A DNA stretch of 64,000 nucleotides from Raineyella sp. W15-4 (GTDB lineage: Bacteria; Actinomycetota; Actinomycetes; Propionibacteriales; Propionibacteriaceae): assembly GCF_033170155.1 (NCBI RefSeq), contig NZ_CP137079.1:248001-312000 (forward strand). Reading direction: 5' to 3'. Shown piece after piece: positions 17,172 to 25,756 of this stretch; position 1 is the first letter of the stretch, and every line of letters starts with the position of its first letter. The notes beneath the pieces are model-generated. The model had not been told where the DNA came from, did not search any database, and was given only the letters and a program-made list of their open reading frames with translations. The position numbers and the translations under genes are program-made.

Positions 17172-17432
17172 CGTGGCGATAGGTCCGCCTGTAGTTGGTC
17201 CTCGAGCCCGATGGTAAGCAATGGCGACCAGTCGGCCGACAATCCCACCTCCGATGATCGCCACCCCGAGCCATTCGGCGATTCCGCCGATGAGTACCTC
17301 ACCGACAAAGACGCTGACCAGATTGTCGAGGTAGTACGGGTCTCGTCCGGCGCTGCTGATGTGCATCTCCGGCCGGGTCGGATGCCTGAGCAATACCAGT
17401 TGCAGGAGAAGGTAGAAGTAGTACGCGACCAC
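17172..17432 (-). pseudogene. Possible remnant of a small membrane protein
   Basis: A minus-strand frame reads VVAYYFYLLLQLVLL, then RDPYYLDNLVSVFVGEVLIG and GGIAEWLGVAIIGGGIVGRL, two or three convincing hydrophobic segments. The frame stays open upstream to about 17575 with SVAGILTWSAAV before it, but offers no good start. Downstream it runs into the LssY gene without a stop until 16935. It is probably a decayed gene, or one whose end is shifted. Otherwise 17433-17615 shows nothing I can support. Confidence 0.3.
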
Positions 17433-17615
17433 GGCGGCGCTCCAGGTCAGGATGCCGGCGACCGAGGGCCGCCAGGGGCGCGGACGGTCGCTGGTTGCCG
17501 AACTGATGCCCGTACGTCCCAGGTGTCCGCCAGGGCCACCTGGATCCTGACGGCGTCGAGCCCCGGTACGGGGCGGCCGTCATCGTGAGAGTTGGCTTCT
17601 CATCTCGGCCGATCG

Positions 17616-17967
17616 CTACAGCGGCAAGTAGCTGACGCGTCCCTCCCAGTCGGCGTTGACACTGACCTGCGTGACGACCACGAGGTCAGCGATGACCATC
17701 CCGACGGGCATTGTGGCCGACGCGATGAATACTCCGGCCATCGGCAGCCCGGCGGCATGCGGTTGTGAGCGAAGTCCGGCATCGTAGCGGCGTCGTGGCT
17801 CAGCATCACGCGCCCTCCCGCGCCGCCCACGCCAGGATCGTGGGGTCGTCCAGGGTGCGCAGGCCGACGTCCTGTACGCGCACGATGTCAGTTTCCGGCG
17901 CGAGCCTGAGGAGGCCGTTGACGATGGCGCGGTTGAAGTCCTCGTCGGCCAGGAAGCGGACGCTCAC
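17616..17967 (-). pseudogene. Frameshifted DUF5615 PIN-like toxin gene
   Basis: From GTG 17967 the minus strand reads VSVRFLADEDFNRAIVNGLL, then DIVRVQDVGLRTLDDPTILA and MLSHDAATMPDFAHNRM, a good match to the DUF5615 (PIN/Mut7-C-like) family. Near 17755 the frame shifts by one base. The family's C-terminal half then continues in another frame as AGLPMAGVFIASATMPVG through DWEGRVSYLPL to the TAG at 17616. A one-base deletion in NRM-AGLP is the simplest cause. The GTG overlaps the stop of the DUF433 partner. Confidence 0.75.
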
Positions 17968-18275
17968 GTGCCCAGACGGGCCAGAAGCTTCGCGCGCAAC
18001 CCGGCGGTCGGATACTCGGCCTCGATCCGTGCTCGGGTCGTCGCGTCCTGCCGCTCCCGCTCGGAGAGGTAGGACTCGACCTCGGTCCGGTGGTGGAGGT
18101 AGTACGCAAGCACAGCATAGATGTCTGCCAGCGGCACCGTGTCGTACGACTCGTGGATCACCTCCTGTGACGAGGGTAGCGCGACAGCGGTGTGAGGCTC
18201 TCGTTCAGCGCCTGCTTGACGACGAGGCACAGGGTGCGAGGTAGTCGCACGGGCTGGGGGCTGCGCGTTCCCCAC
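17964..18275 (-). pseudogene. DUF433 antitoxin gene, N-terminus missing or replaced
   Basis: The last about 65 residues match the DUF433 antitoxin family: EVIHESYDTVPLADIYAVLA, then YYLHHRTEVESYLSERER and PTAGLRAKLLARLGT. The usual N-terminal part (about 30-40 residues of strand-rich sequence ahead of the helix-turn-helix) is not seen in any frame upstream. Instead the frame begins with an unrelated stretch containing PPARATTSHPVPRRQ. The stop overlaps the GTG of the broken DUF5615 gene, so the two were a toxin-antitoxin pair. Confidence 0.6.
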
Positions 18276-18284
18276 GACCTGCAG

Positions 18285-18794
18285 TCATCGCCCGCCAAGG
18301 GCACGGAGAGCGTCGCCGGTGAGCCGCTGACCGGTCCAGTCGTCCATGCCGACCGCGCCGATCGTGCGGTAGAACGCGATCGAGGGGGCGTTCCAGTCGA
18401 GCACGGACCACTCAACGCGGGCGTAGCCGCGCTCGACCGCGATCGCCGCGAGCTCCCTCATCAGCGCCAGACCGTAGCCGCGACCACGTTCCGACTCGGC
18501 GACGAACAGGTCCTCGAGGAAGATCCCGTTCGTGCCCGTCCAGGTCGAATAGTTGAGGAACCAGATCGCGATCCCGGCGATCACGCCGTCCCGATCGACA
18601 ACATGGGCGAAGACGCTCGGCCGCTCGCCGAACAGCACGCCGTGCAGCCGCTCCTCGGTGTTCTCGACGGCGTCCGGCTTATGCTCGTAGACCGCGAGGT
18701 CGCGGATGCGGTCCAGGATGGCCGGTACGTCGGAGGGAGTCGCCGTGCGGACGATCGCCCCGTCGGGCAGCGTGCGGGCGGTGGGGCCATGCAT
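18285..18794 (-). CDS. GNAT family N-acetyltransferase
   Basis: This 169-residue GNAT enzyme has the acetyl-CoA binding motif ESERGRGYGLALMRELA preceded by GIFLEDLFV, and ends with VEWSVLDWNAPSIAFYRTIG. The order and the EW..LDWN motif resemble diamine/spermidine acetyltransferases of the SSAT type, so a small amine or amino acid substrate is possible. The ATG at 18794 has GGAG upstream; a longer form from 18875 is less likely. Confidence 0.87.
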   Translation of the reverse strand: MHGPTARTLPDGAIVRTATPSDVPAILDRIRDLAVYEHKPDAVENTEERLHGVLFGERPSVFAHVVDRDGVIAGIAIWFLNYSTWTGTNGIFLEDLFVAESERGRGYGLALMRELAAIAVERGYARVEWSVLDWNAPSIAFYRTIGAVGMDDWTGQRLTGDALRALGGR

Positions 18795-18919
18795 GGCGGA
18801 GAGCTCCGTCCGTCGAGGAGGTCGTGGGTCAGGATGTGGATCCACGGGTGGGGCCAAGGCTAATCCATCGGACATCTGGCTTGAGGCACCCGACGACCGT
18901 CCTGGACCAGGCAGGGGAC

Positions 18920-18986
18920 AGCTTCACGCTGACATAACACCCAGCTTCACCAGGGTTGAGAGATGTTGAGAGTTATGTGTGAAGCT
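18920..18986. repeat. Interrupted inverted repeat between two genes
   Basis: AGCTTCAC-GCTG-ACATAAC at 18920-18938 pairs with GTTATGTGTGAAGCT at 18972-18986, apart from a 4-base bulge. A third AGCTTCAC lies in the loop at 18943-18950. It sits in the 344-bp gap between the GNAT and exonuclease genes, which holds no supported gene. It could be a small hairpin element or an RNA structure in the exonuclease leader. Confidence 0.45.
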
Positions 18987-19138
18987 CCGGTTCCGGGCGG
19001 CTGGAGTCCACCGGACCTTCAGCCGCCCGGAGGGGAAGCCTGGTACCACGGGGTGCGCGATGTGATGACGGCCGCAGTGGGCCAGCCGTGCGCGATCGAA
19101 CCATTAACGTCTGTCCCACGGACGTCAGGGGAGGCGCT

Positions 19139-20368
19139 GTGGACGGCGGGTATGTGGTGGTCGATCTGGAGACGACCGGCTTCAACCCGACAGGTACGGA
19201 CCGGATCGTCGAGATCGCGGCCGTGCACGTCGACGACGAGGGGCGACTGCTGGGGGAGTGGTCGACCCTGGTCAATCCGCTCCGGGACGTCGGGCCGGTC
19301 AGCATCCACGGCATCGCTGCGGGTGACGTCCTGGACGCGCCGACGTTCGCCGACCTCGCTCCTTTGGTGGTGGAGGACTTCGCGGGTCGTACGGTCGTCG
19401 CGCACAACGCGCGCTTCGACCTGAACTTCCTCACCATCGAACTGCGGCGGGCGGGCTACGACCTGCCCGAGCCCCTGTGCGGGCTCTGCACGATGGAGTG
19501 GGCGCGGACCGTTCTGCCGCAGGTGCCGCGTCGGCTCGAGTCGTGCTGCGCGGCGGCGGGGGTGACGCTCGCCAACGCGCACTCTGCACTCGGGGACGCG
19601 CACGCGACGGCCGAACTGCTGGGTGTCTACGTGCACCACGTTGCCGTGGAGCCGCGCTGGGACCGGACCGTACGGGAGACCCGCGCGTACGCATGGCCCC
19701 CGGCGCCGGTGCACGGGCCGGTCCCCCTGGTGCAGCGGGGCGCTTGCGGGCGACGCCGTGCCGGGGCATGGATCGACCGGCTGACCGCACGGCTGCCGCG
19801 GTCACAGAACCCGGACGTCGACCCGTACTTGGACGTGCTGGATCGGGCGCTGCTCGACGGGTCACTCAGCGTGCATGAGGAGTGCCTGCTGCTGCAGGTC
19901 GCCGAGGACCTCGGCCTGACTGCAGAGCAGGTGCGGGAGGCGAACAGTACGTACCTCGCGTCGGTCGCGGCAGCGGCCTGGGCCGACGGGGTCGTGACGC
20001 CGGCCGAGCACGAGAGCATCCGGGCGATCGCGCAGATGCTCGGACTGACCGCCGAGGACGCGGATGCGGCACTGGCCGAGATCCACGATCACGGCTGCGC
20101 CGAGACGGCGTCCCGACCCGAGTTCCGCCTGGAGCCGGGCGACCGGGTCGTCTTCACCGGGGACATGCAGCGGCCACGGGAGGAATGGATCGCCCTCGCC
20201 GAACAAGTGGGCCTCGAGGTCGGCGCGGTCACCAAGCGCACCAAACTGGTGGTCGCGGCCGACCCGGACTCCCTCAGCGGCAAGGCCCGGAAGGCCCGGG
20301 ACTACGGGATCCCGATCGTCGGTGAGGCGACATTCGGGCGGATCCTGGGCGACGTGGCCAGGCGATGA
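19139..20368 (+). CDS. DnaQ-like exonuclease with TerB-like and BRCT domains
   Basis: This 409-residue protein starts at GTG 19139 (GGGGAGG upstream). Residues about 5-165 form a DEDDh 3'-5' exonuclease: Asp and Glu in VVVDLETTG, Asp in HNARFDLN, His and Asp in HSALGDAHAT. The middle (about 220-320) is helical, with paired LxLTAEQV / LGLTAEDAD segments that resemble a TerB-like fold. Residues about 335-409 match a BRCT domain (DRVVFTGDMQRPREEWIALA and VTKRTKLVVAADPDSLSGK), as in DNA ligase or PolIII epsilon relatives. It probably acts in DNA repair or proofreading. Confidence 0.85.
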   Translation: MDGGYVVVDLETTGFNPTGTDRIVEIAAVHVDDEGRLLGEWSTLVNPLRDVGPVSIHGIAAGDVLDAPTFADLAPLVVEDFAGRTVVAHNARFDLNFLTIELRRAGYDLPEPLCGLCTMEWARTVLPQVPRRLESCCAAAGVTLANAHSALGDAHATAELLGVYVHHVAVEPRWDRTVRETRAYAWPPAPVHGPVPLVQRGACGRRRAGAWIDRLTARLPRSQNPDVDPYLDVLDRALLDGSLSVHEECLLLQVAEDLGLTAEQVREANSTYLASVAAAAWADGVVTPAEHESIRAIAQMLGLTAEDADAALAEIHDHGCAETASRPEFRLEPGDRVVFTGDMQRPREEWIALAEQVGLEVGAVTKRTKLVVAADPDSLSGKARKARDYGIPIVGEATFGRILGDVARR

Positions 20369-20458
20369 ATTGCGCGGGATCCGCAGGCTGCCGTGCAGGA
20401 GAACTGAACAACTTGTGTGGGTCGGCCTAGCTGGGGAGTCGCACCCTGCGTGCTGCGG

Positions 20459-21445
20459 TCACGACGTGTGGGCCGACCGTCTTCGTTGGTGACGGGTGTG
20501 GGCCTTCGTGTGGATGGGTGGCAGCTCGCTGAGTCGCAGCGCGGTTCGGTCGTCGGTGATGAGTGTCGTGACGAGCCCGGAGCTGGCGACGGCTCGGATC
20601 GCGGGGGCCTTGGCGGGGTCCCCGGCGGCGGCGATCACATACGGGATGGTCAGGAGATCATCCGGAGTGGCGGCGATGCGCCGCGCGTTCAGGTCGCCAT
20701 CGATCACCCTGCCCTGCTCATCGAGGAACAACCCCAGCATCTCAGCTCGGGCCCCGGCGGCGTCGAGGATCGCAGTGTCCGCGGGGGATAGATACTCGCG
20801 CAGCTGTGTGATCGGGGGGCTCCACGACCCAATGGACATTACCGCGACGGAGAGGTCCCGGAACCGTGCGAGGTTCGCCGCGATAGCTGGGTCGGCGCGC
20901 AACACTGCGGCACTCTCAACCGTGCCAGCGAAGAGCGGCGCGAAGATCGGATGGGCGTTGACCGTCGACGTCCCGGCAACGCCGCGCAGGATCTCGAGGG
21001 GGGACTGGCTCAGGTCGTTTCCGACCGTGCCGGTCAGCTGGGCGATCGTGGAGGGCGGTAGATCGGTCAGGTGCTGACTGACAGCCAGCATCGTCCTGCC
21101 CCAGGAGAATCCGAAACTGTCGTTGGGTCTGAGGATCGACTGCACCAGGTTGGCCGTCATCTGCGCGATGCGGTCGCGCTCCAGGGCTTCACTGCCTCCC
21201 CCCGGGACAACTAGGCAAGCCGAGAGACCGAGATGTCTGGCCAGGTCGTGGGAGACCTGGCGCAGATAGGTGGTCCCCGGGCGGATCTCGATGGTGATGA
21301 TGCCTTCGTCCCGACCCTGCTGTAGGAGCCTTGCCACCTTGAACCTTGAGATGCCGAGTTGTTGGGCAATCGCGGATTTCGGCACGTCGTCGTCGTAGTA
21401 GAGGTGTGCGATCCGTGTGATCAGCCCGGTGATCTCGTCATCCAT
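20459..21445 (-). CDS. SorC/DeoR-type sugar-binding transcriptional regulator
   Basis: This 328-residue protein has an N-terminal helix-turn-helix (VPKSAIAQQLGISRFKVARL, about residues 20-40) and a SorC-type sugar-phosphate-binding domain (FGFSWGRTMLAVSQHL, ISPxDTAI-like SPADTAILDA, PYVIAAAGDPAKAPAI). ATG 21445 follows GAGGGGA. It is divergent from the polyol PTS operon, and two palindromes of the same type lie between them. SorC proteins often respond to the phosphorylated substrate. Confidence 0.9.
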   Translation of the reverse strand: MDDEITGLITRIAHLYYDDDVPKSAIAQQLGISRFKVARLLQQGRDEGIITIEIRPGTTYLRQVSHDLARHLGLSACLVVPGGGSEALERDRIAQMTANLVQSILRPNDSFGFSWGRTMLAVSQHLTDLPPSTIAQLTGTVGNDLSQSPLEILRGVAGTSTVNAHPIFAPLFAGTVESAAVLRADPAIAANLARFRDLSVAVMSIGSWSPPITQLREYLSPADTAILDAAGARAEMLGLFLDEQGRVIDGDLNARRIAATPDDLLTIPYVIAAAGDPAKAPAIRAVASSGLVTTLITDDRTALRLSELPPIHTKAHTRHQRRRSAHTS

Positions 21446-21456
21446 CCCAGTCCCCT

Positions 21457-21470
21457 CGCTCAAATGAGCG
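21457..21470. promoter_or_regulatory. SorC operator, upstream copy
   Basis: CGCTCAAATGAGCG is a perfect palindrome of the form CGCTCA-NN-TGAGCG. It lies 12 bases before the regulator's start codon and upstream of the PTS promoter, so it may also mediate autoregulation. Confidence 0.7.
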
Positions 21471-21487
21471 ACATTGTCGCCCTTTTC

Positions 21488-21516
21488 TTGACGGCTGTCT
21501 GAGGTAATCGTAGCGT
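21488..21516 (+). promoter_or_regulatory. Promoter of the polyol PTS operon
   Basis: TTGACG (21488-21493) and TAGCGT (21511-21516) are 17 bp apart. The inferred start site near 21523 falls between the two SorC-type palindromes. Confidence 0.6.
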
Positions 21517-21534
21517 TCATGGTGTGAGCAGAGG

Positions 21535-21548
21535 TGCTCATCTGAGCA
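21535..21548. promoter_or_regulatory. SorC operator, downstream copy
   Basis: TGCTCATCTGAGCA repeats the GCTCA-NN-TGAGC palindrome found at 21457-21470; the two centres are 78 bp apart. It ends just before the first possible start codon of the kinase gene and after the inferred transcription start. Confidence 0.7.
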
Positions 21549-21549
21549 G

Positions 21550-22293
21550 ATGGATGTAGAGATGCGTAAGCACATCGTGGTGAATGGACTGGCGGTGGAT
21601 GCCGTGCTGAGTCCCGTCGTTGTCGAGGACCGGCTCTTGCCGCTGCTGGGCTCAATGTCCCCGCACCCCGGTGCGGCGCGCTCTTTCGCCTTCCTGGCCG
21701 GACCGCCGGGGTGCGGCAAGTCGACCCTGGCTGAGCTGCTGCGCCACGCCGCCGCGTTCCGCGGCCTCGACTTGGCAGTCGTCGGGATAGACGGCTTCCA
21801 CCACATGAATGACTACCTGGCTCGGCACACGGCACATGTGAATGGAAAAGACGTCCGGTTGGTCGACGTCAAGGGCGCTCCGGAGTCATTCGATCTGGAC
21901 CGACTCCGGACTTGCATAACGCGATCGGCAACCGAGGACGTGGCGTGGCCGGGCTACGACCGACGGCTCCACGAACCTGTCGACGACCGTACGGCCGTCA
22001 CCGCAGGGCGTGTGCTGGTCGAGGGCAACTGGCTCCTGCTGGAGGAGCCCGGCTGGCGCGACTTGAGAGCACTCGCCAGTCTCACGATTTTCATCGATGC
22101 GGGGCCCCCACTCCTGCGCGAACGATTGATCGCCCGCAAGCAAGCCGGCGGGATCTCTCTGCATGACGCCGAAACCTTCTATGAGGCCAGCGACCTCCCC
22201 AACATCATTCGGTACTTGGATCACAGCGCCCGCAACGTCGACGTGACGTTGACCTTGCGGCCTGACGGACACCTGGAAGAAGTCACTTCATGA
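21550..22293 (+). CDS. P-loop sugar/nucleoside kinase family protein
   Basis: This protein of 247 residues (243 if ATG 21562 is used) has Walker A AGPPGCGKSTLAELL and the VVGIDGFHHMNDYL segment of the uridine kinase/phosphoribulokinase/pantothenate kinase superfamily. The later VLVEGNWLLLEEPGWRDL is typical of this group. It is the first gene of the PTS operon, so it probably phosphorylates a sugar or ketose phosphate formed in the pathway rather than a nucleoside; this is an inference. Its stop overlaps the next ATG as ATGA. Confidence 0.8.
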   Translation: MDVEMRKHIVVNGLAVDAVLSPVVVEDRLLPLLGSMSPHPGAARSFAFLAGPPGCGKSTLAELLRHAAAFRGLDLAVVGIDGFHHMNDYLARHTAHVNGKDVRLVDVKGAPESFDLDRLRTCITRSATEDVAWPGYDRRLHEPVDDRTAVTAGRVLVEGNWLLLEEPGWRDLRALASLTIFIDAGPPLLRERLIARKQAGGISLHDAETFYEASDLPNIIRYLDHSARNVDVTLTLRPDGHLEEVTS

Positions 22294-23786
22294 GTTCCAA
22301 CGCCCCCAACGCGCGAGCCCGTGTGCAAGCGTTCGGAGGATTCCTGACGGCGATGGTCATCCCCAACATGGGGGCCTTCATCGCCTGGGGCTTTCTCACC
22401 GCGCTGTTCATCCCCACAGGATGGCTGCCTAACGACTACCTCGCCCAGCTCAACACTCCGATCATCCACTACATCCTTCCATCGCTGCTTGCCTATACCG
22501 GCGGCACACTCATCCACGGCAAACGCGGCGGCGTGATCGGCGTCATCGGGACCGTCGGCCTGATCGTCGGCGCTGATATCCCAATGTTCCTCGGCGCGAT
22601 GATCATGGGTCCGTTCAGCGCCTGGATTCTCAAGCAGTTCGACCGGTTCACCAAGGACCGCATTAGGCCCGGCTTCGAGATGATCGTCGACAACTTCTCG
22701 CTGGGCCTTATTGGGCTGGGATTGTGCCTCTTGTCGTACGTGGCCGTCGGACCCGCGGTCCTCGCACTCAACAAGGCACTGACCGTCGCGGTCGGAGCTC
22801 TCATTAGTACCGGCTTCCTGCCAGTCCTTGCCGTGCTCAACGAACCCGCGAAAGTGTTGTTCCTCAACAACGTCATCGATCAGGGCATCTACTATCCGTT
22901 GGGCATGCAGCAGGCGGCCGAGGCCGGCAAGTCGATTCTGTTCTGCGTGGCCTCCAACCCCGGCGCCGGCCTTGGGCTGCTGTGCGCCTTCTGGAAGTTT
23001 GGCGAGACCAAGGAACTGCGTGACTCCGCCCCCGGCGCGATCATCATCCACTTCCTCGGCGGCATCCACGAGATCTACTTCCCGTACGTGCTGATGAAGC
23101 CGCTCACCCTGATCGGCATGATCCTCGGCTCGGGCTTCGGTATCGCCACCCTCCAGCTCTTGGGGGGCGGGCTTGTGGCCGGCCCGAGCCCGGGCTCGAT
23201 CATCTCCTACTTGCTGCTGACCCCTCGTGGCGACTACTCCGCGATCATCGCGGCAGTCCTCGTGGCCGGCACTGTCAGCTTCGTCGTCAACTCGCTGATT
23301 CTGCGTTTCGACCAGCGTCGCTCCTCCCACCGCAAGACCGGCAACGACCTCGCGGACTTCCAGGCCCGGTCGACGTCCATGAAGAACGCCGGCAAGGACG
23401 TTCTGTCGGGAGTCCTCAAGACCACCGAAACTGAGGCCACTGCCGCGAACTTTCTCACATCAGAGGAGCCGAACACGTCCGTTCCCGTCGCGGTGATTCG
23501 CAAGGTCGTGTTCGCCTGCGATGCCGGCATGGGCAGCAGCGCGATGGGAGCCAGCATTTTCAGCAAGAACCTCAAGAAGCAGGGGTCCGGCGACATCGAG
23601 GTCACCCACGTGGCCATCGAGGACATCCCCGGCGACGCCGACGTAGTCGTCGTCCACCAGGACCTCGCCGGGCGTGCTCGCAAGGCCAAGCCGGATGCCC
23701 GACTGGTCACCATCCAGAACTATCTCAACGACCCCCACCTGGAGGAGCTGCTCGCCAGCGTCACCCCGGTGGCTAAGGAGGTGTGA
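22290..23786 (+). CDS. PTS EIICB component, mannitol family (polyol)
   Basis: This 498-residue protein has a mannitol-type EIIC membrane domain of about 340 residues with the signature GGIHEIYFPYVLMKP. A linker and an EIIB domain follow, whose phosphocysteine lies in VVFACDAGMGSSAMGA. The EIIA domain is absent here and is encoded by the last gene of the operon. It imports and phosphorylates a hexitol or other polyol. The partner dehydrogenase is not the usual MtlD, so mannitol is not certain. Confidence 0.92.
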   Translation: MSSNAPNARARVQAFGGFLTAMVIPNMGAFIAWGFLTALFIPTGWLPNDYLAQLNTPIIHYILPSLLAYTGGTLIHGKRGGVIGVIGTVGLIVGADIPMFLGAMIMGPFSAWILKQFDRFTKDRIRPGFEMIVDNFSLGLIGLGLCLLSYVAVGPAVLALNKALTVAVGALISTGFLPVLAVLNEPAKVLFLNNVIDQGIYYPLGMQQAAEAGKSILFCVASNPGAGLGLLCAFWKFGETKELRDSAPGAIIIHFLGGIHEIYFPYVLMKPLTLIGMILGSGFGIATLQLLGGGLVAGPSPGSIISYLLLTPRGDYSAIIAAVLVAGTVSFVVNSLILRFDQRRSSHRKTGNDLADFQARSTSMKNAGKDVLSGVLKTTETEATAANFLTSEEPNTSVPVAVIRKVVFACDAGMGSSAMGASIFSKNLKKQGSGDIEVTHVAIEDIPGDADVVVVHQDLAGRARKAKPDARLVTIQNYLNDPHLEELLASVTPVAKEV

Positions 23787-23787
23787 C

Positions 23788-25080
23788 GTGCGCATCCACG
23801 CAGCACGTATCCATGGACGCGGCGAAGTGAGCGTCGATGAGCTCGATCTCCCACCCATCGGCCCCGAAGAGCTTCTGCTGCGAGTGGTCAGTAGCAGCAT
23901 GTGCATGTCGACATACAAAGCTGTCGTCCTCGGCCCCGGCCATAAGCGGGTGCCCGATGACGTGGCGGAGCACCCCACCATGACCGGCCACGAGTTTGCC
24001 GGAGTCATCGTCGAGGTCGGCGCGGCCGTGGCCGACCAGTTCCAAGTCGGCGAGCATGTCGCCATCCAGCCGGCGCTCGGCCTGCCGACCGGAGAGTCGC
24101 CGGGCTATAGCTACCCCTATTACGGCGGCGACGCTACCTACACGATCATCCCGAAAGTGGCCATCGACCACGGTTGTGTGCTGCCGTACGACTCGAACTA
24201 CTTCGCCAACGCATCGCTGGCCGAACCGATGATGTGTTTGATCGGTGCCTTCCACGCCAATTTCCACACCACGCAGTACGTGTACCGCCACGAGATGGGC
24301 ATCCGGCCTGGAGGCTGGCTGGCCCTCCTGGGGGCGGCCGGTCCTATGGGGCTGGGCGCGATCCAGTACGCACTGGCTGGCCCTTACCGTCCCAGCCTCG
24401 TGGTCGTCGCCGACATCGATCAGGACCGGCTCGACCGTACCGCGCTGCTTCTCCCGCCCGAATCGGCGCCGAACGGCACCCGACTGGTCTACCTCAACAC
24501 GGCGACCTCCGATGCGGTGGCCGACTTGCGAGGGATCAGCGGGGGAAACGGCTTCGACGACGTGTTTGTCTTTGCTCCGGTGCCCCAGCTGGTGGAGACC
24601 GCCGATCGGATCCTTGCCACGGACGGGTGCCTGAACTTCTTCTCCGGGCCGACCGATCCTGACTTCAGCGCCCGCCTCAACTTCTACAACGTCCACTACG
24701 AGTCCACCCACGTGGTGGGCACCTCGGGCGGGGCAACCTCGGACATGCAGGAGAGCCTCGACTTGTCAGCACGTGGCGCCATCAACCCCTCGATGATGGT
24801 TACCCACATCGGCGGGCTGAACGCCGTGCCGGAGGCGATACGTGGGCTGCACGACATGCCGGGCGGCAAGCGGATGATCTATCCCCATATCGATATGCCA
24901 CTGACGGCGATCACAGACTTCGCCACGCTCGGAGCCACTGATCAGTTGTTCGCCGACCTCGCCATGGCCTGCGACGCCCACCGGGGGCTGTGGAACGCCG
25001 AGGCCGAGCACATCCTGAGGACTGCGCTCGAACCAACGCCAGAAGACCTGCTCGAATCGGCACAGGAAGCTGTCCGATGA
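23788..25080 (+). CDS. Zinc-type polyol-phosphate dehydrogenase (MDR family)
   Basis: This 430-residue medium-chain dehydrogenase starts at GTG 23788 with AAGGAGG just upstream. It has the TMTGHEFAGVIVEVG motif and the nucleotide-binding segment LALLGAAGPMGLGAIQYAL. The length and sequence resemble sorbose-1-phosphate reductase or sorbitol-6-phosphate-type enzymes (SorE-like) more than MtlD. It should oxidise the polyol phosphate delivered by the PTS to a ketose phosphate. It lies between EIICB and EIIA. Confidence 0.8.
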   Translation: MRIHAARIHGRGEVSVDELDLPPIGPEELLLRVVSSSMCMSTYKAVVLGPGHKRVPDDVAEHPTMTGHEFAGVIVEVGAAVADQFQVGEHVAIQPALGLPTGESPGYSYPYYGGDATYTIIPKVAIDHGCVLPYDSNYFANASLAEPMMCLIGAFHANFHTTQYVYRHEMGIRPGGWLALLGAAGPMGLGAIQYALAGPYRPSLVVVADIDQDRLDRTALLLPPESAPNGTRLVYLNTATSDAVADLRGISGGNGFDDVFVFAPVPQLVETADRILATDGCLNFFSGPTDPDFSARLNFYNVHYESTHVVGTSGGATSDMQESLDLSARGAINPSMMVTHIGGLNAVPEAIRGLHDMPGGKRMIYPHIDMPLTAITDFATLGATDQLFADLAMACDAHRGLWNAEAEHILRTALEPTPEDLLESAQEAVR

Positions 25081-25532
25081 GTATCACCTTTTCCGGCAGG
25101 CAGGTCCTCCAGGCGGGTTCCATCGTCCTGGACGGCCGGGCCCGCGACAAGGACTCCGCCATCGACGAAGCAGGGCGGCTGTTGGTCGCAGCCGGTGCTG
25201 TTGACGAAGGCTATGTGACAGCCATGCATGATCGGGAACGCACGATCTCCACGTACATGGGCAGCCTGCTGTCCATCCCGCACGGGACCAGCGCGGCCAA
25301 GAAGCTCATCCGCTCCACAGCGTTGTCATTCGTGCGCTACCCCCAGGGCATCGACTGGGGAGGCGGAAAGCGAGTCGAGTTCGTGCTGGGCATTGCGGGT
25401 GTCGACGATCAACACCTCGAGTTACTCGCTAATATCGCTGGAGTCTTCGTCGACGTGGAGGCCGTGGAGAGGCTCCGCGACGCCACAACTGCCGAGGATG
25501 TGCTGGAGGAGCTCACCGGCGCGGACTCCTGA
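25077..25532 (+). CDS. PTS EIIA component, mannitol/fructose family
   Basis: This 151-residue EIIA domain carries its phospho-His at residue 69 in LLSIPHGTSAAKK. ALSFVRYPQGIDWGGGKRVEF is the typical mannitol-type EIIA segment. ATG 25077 overlaps the dehydrogenase stop as ATGA. It passes phosphate from HPr to the EIIB domain at the end of the 22290-23786 protein. The gap 25533-25756 shows no gene and no convincing terminator. Confidence 0.92.
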   Translation: MSITFSGRQVLQAGSIVLDGRARDKDSAIDEAGRLLVAAGAVDEGYVTAMHDRERTISTYMGSLLSIPHGTSAAKKLIRSTALSFVRYPQGIDWGGGKRVEFVLGIAGVDDQHLELLANIAGVFVDVEAVERLRDATTAEDVLEELTGADS

Positions 25533-25756
25533 AGCATCAATCCCTCGTAGCCTGTCGCAGCCCGTGCCGCGGCAGGTCACTGGAACTCGACCTCGTCGCC
25601 TTTGGGGTCATTGGGCTAACCTCACTCCTCTTGAGGGGTCCGCGTCGAAGGCCCAAATGGAGTGATCTTGGGACGGGATTGCGGTGTCATACCGTCAAGA
25701 ACCTCAGCTCAAACGACCCGTGCGAACGGTAGAAACCGTCACGGTGGAGTTGATGG

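Noticed and set aside
25533-25756. A possible terminator after the EIIA gene (CCTGTCGC ... GCGGCAGG)
   Set aside because: The stem has mismatches and no T run; I could not support it.
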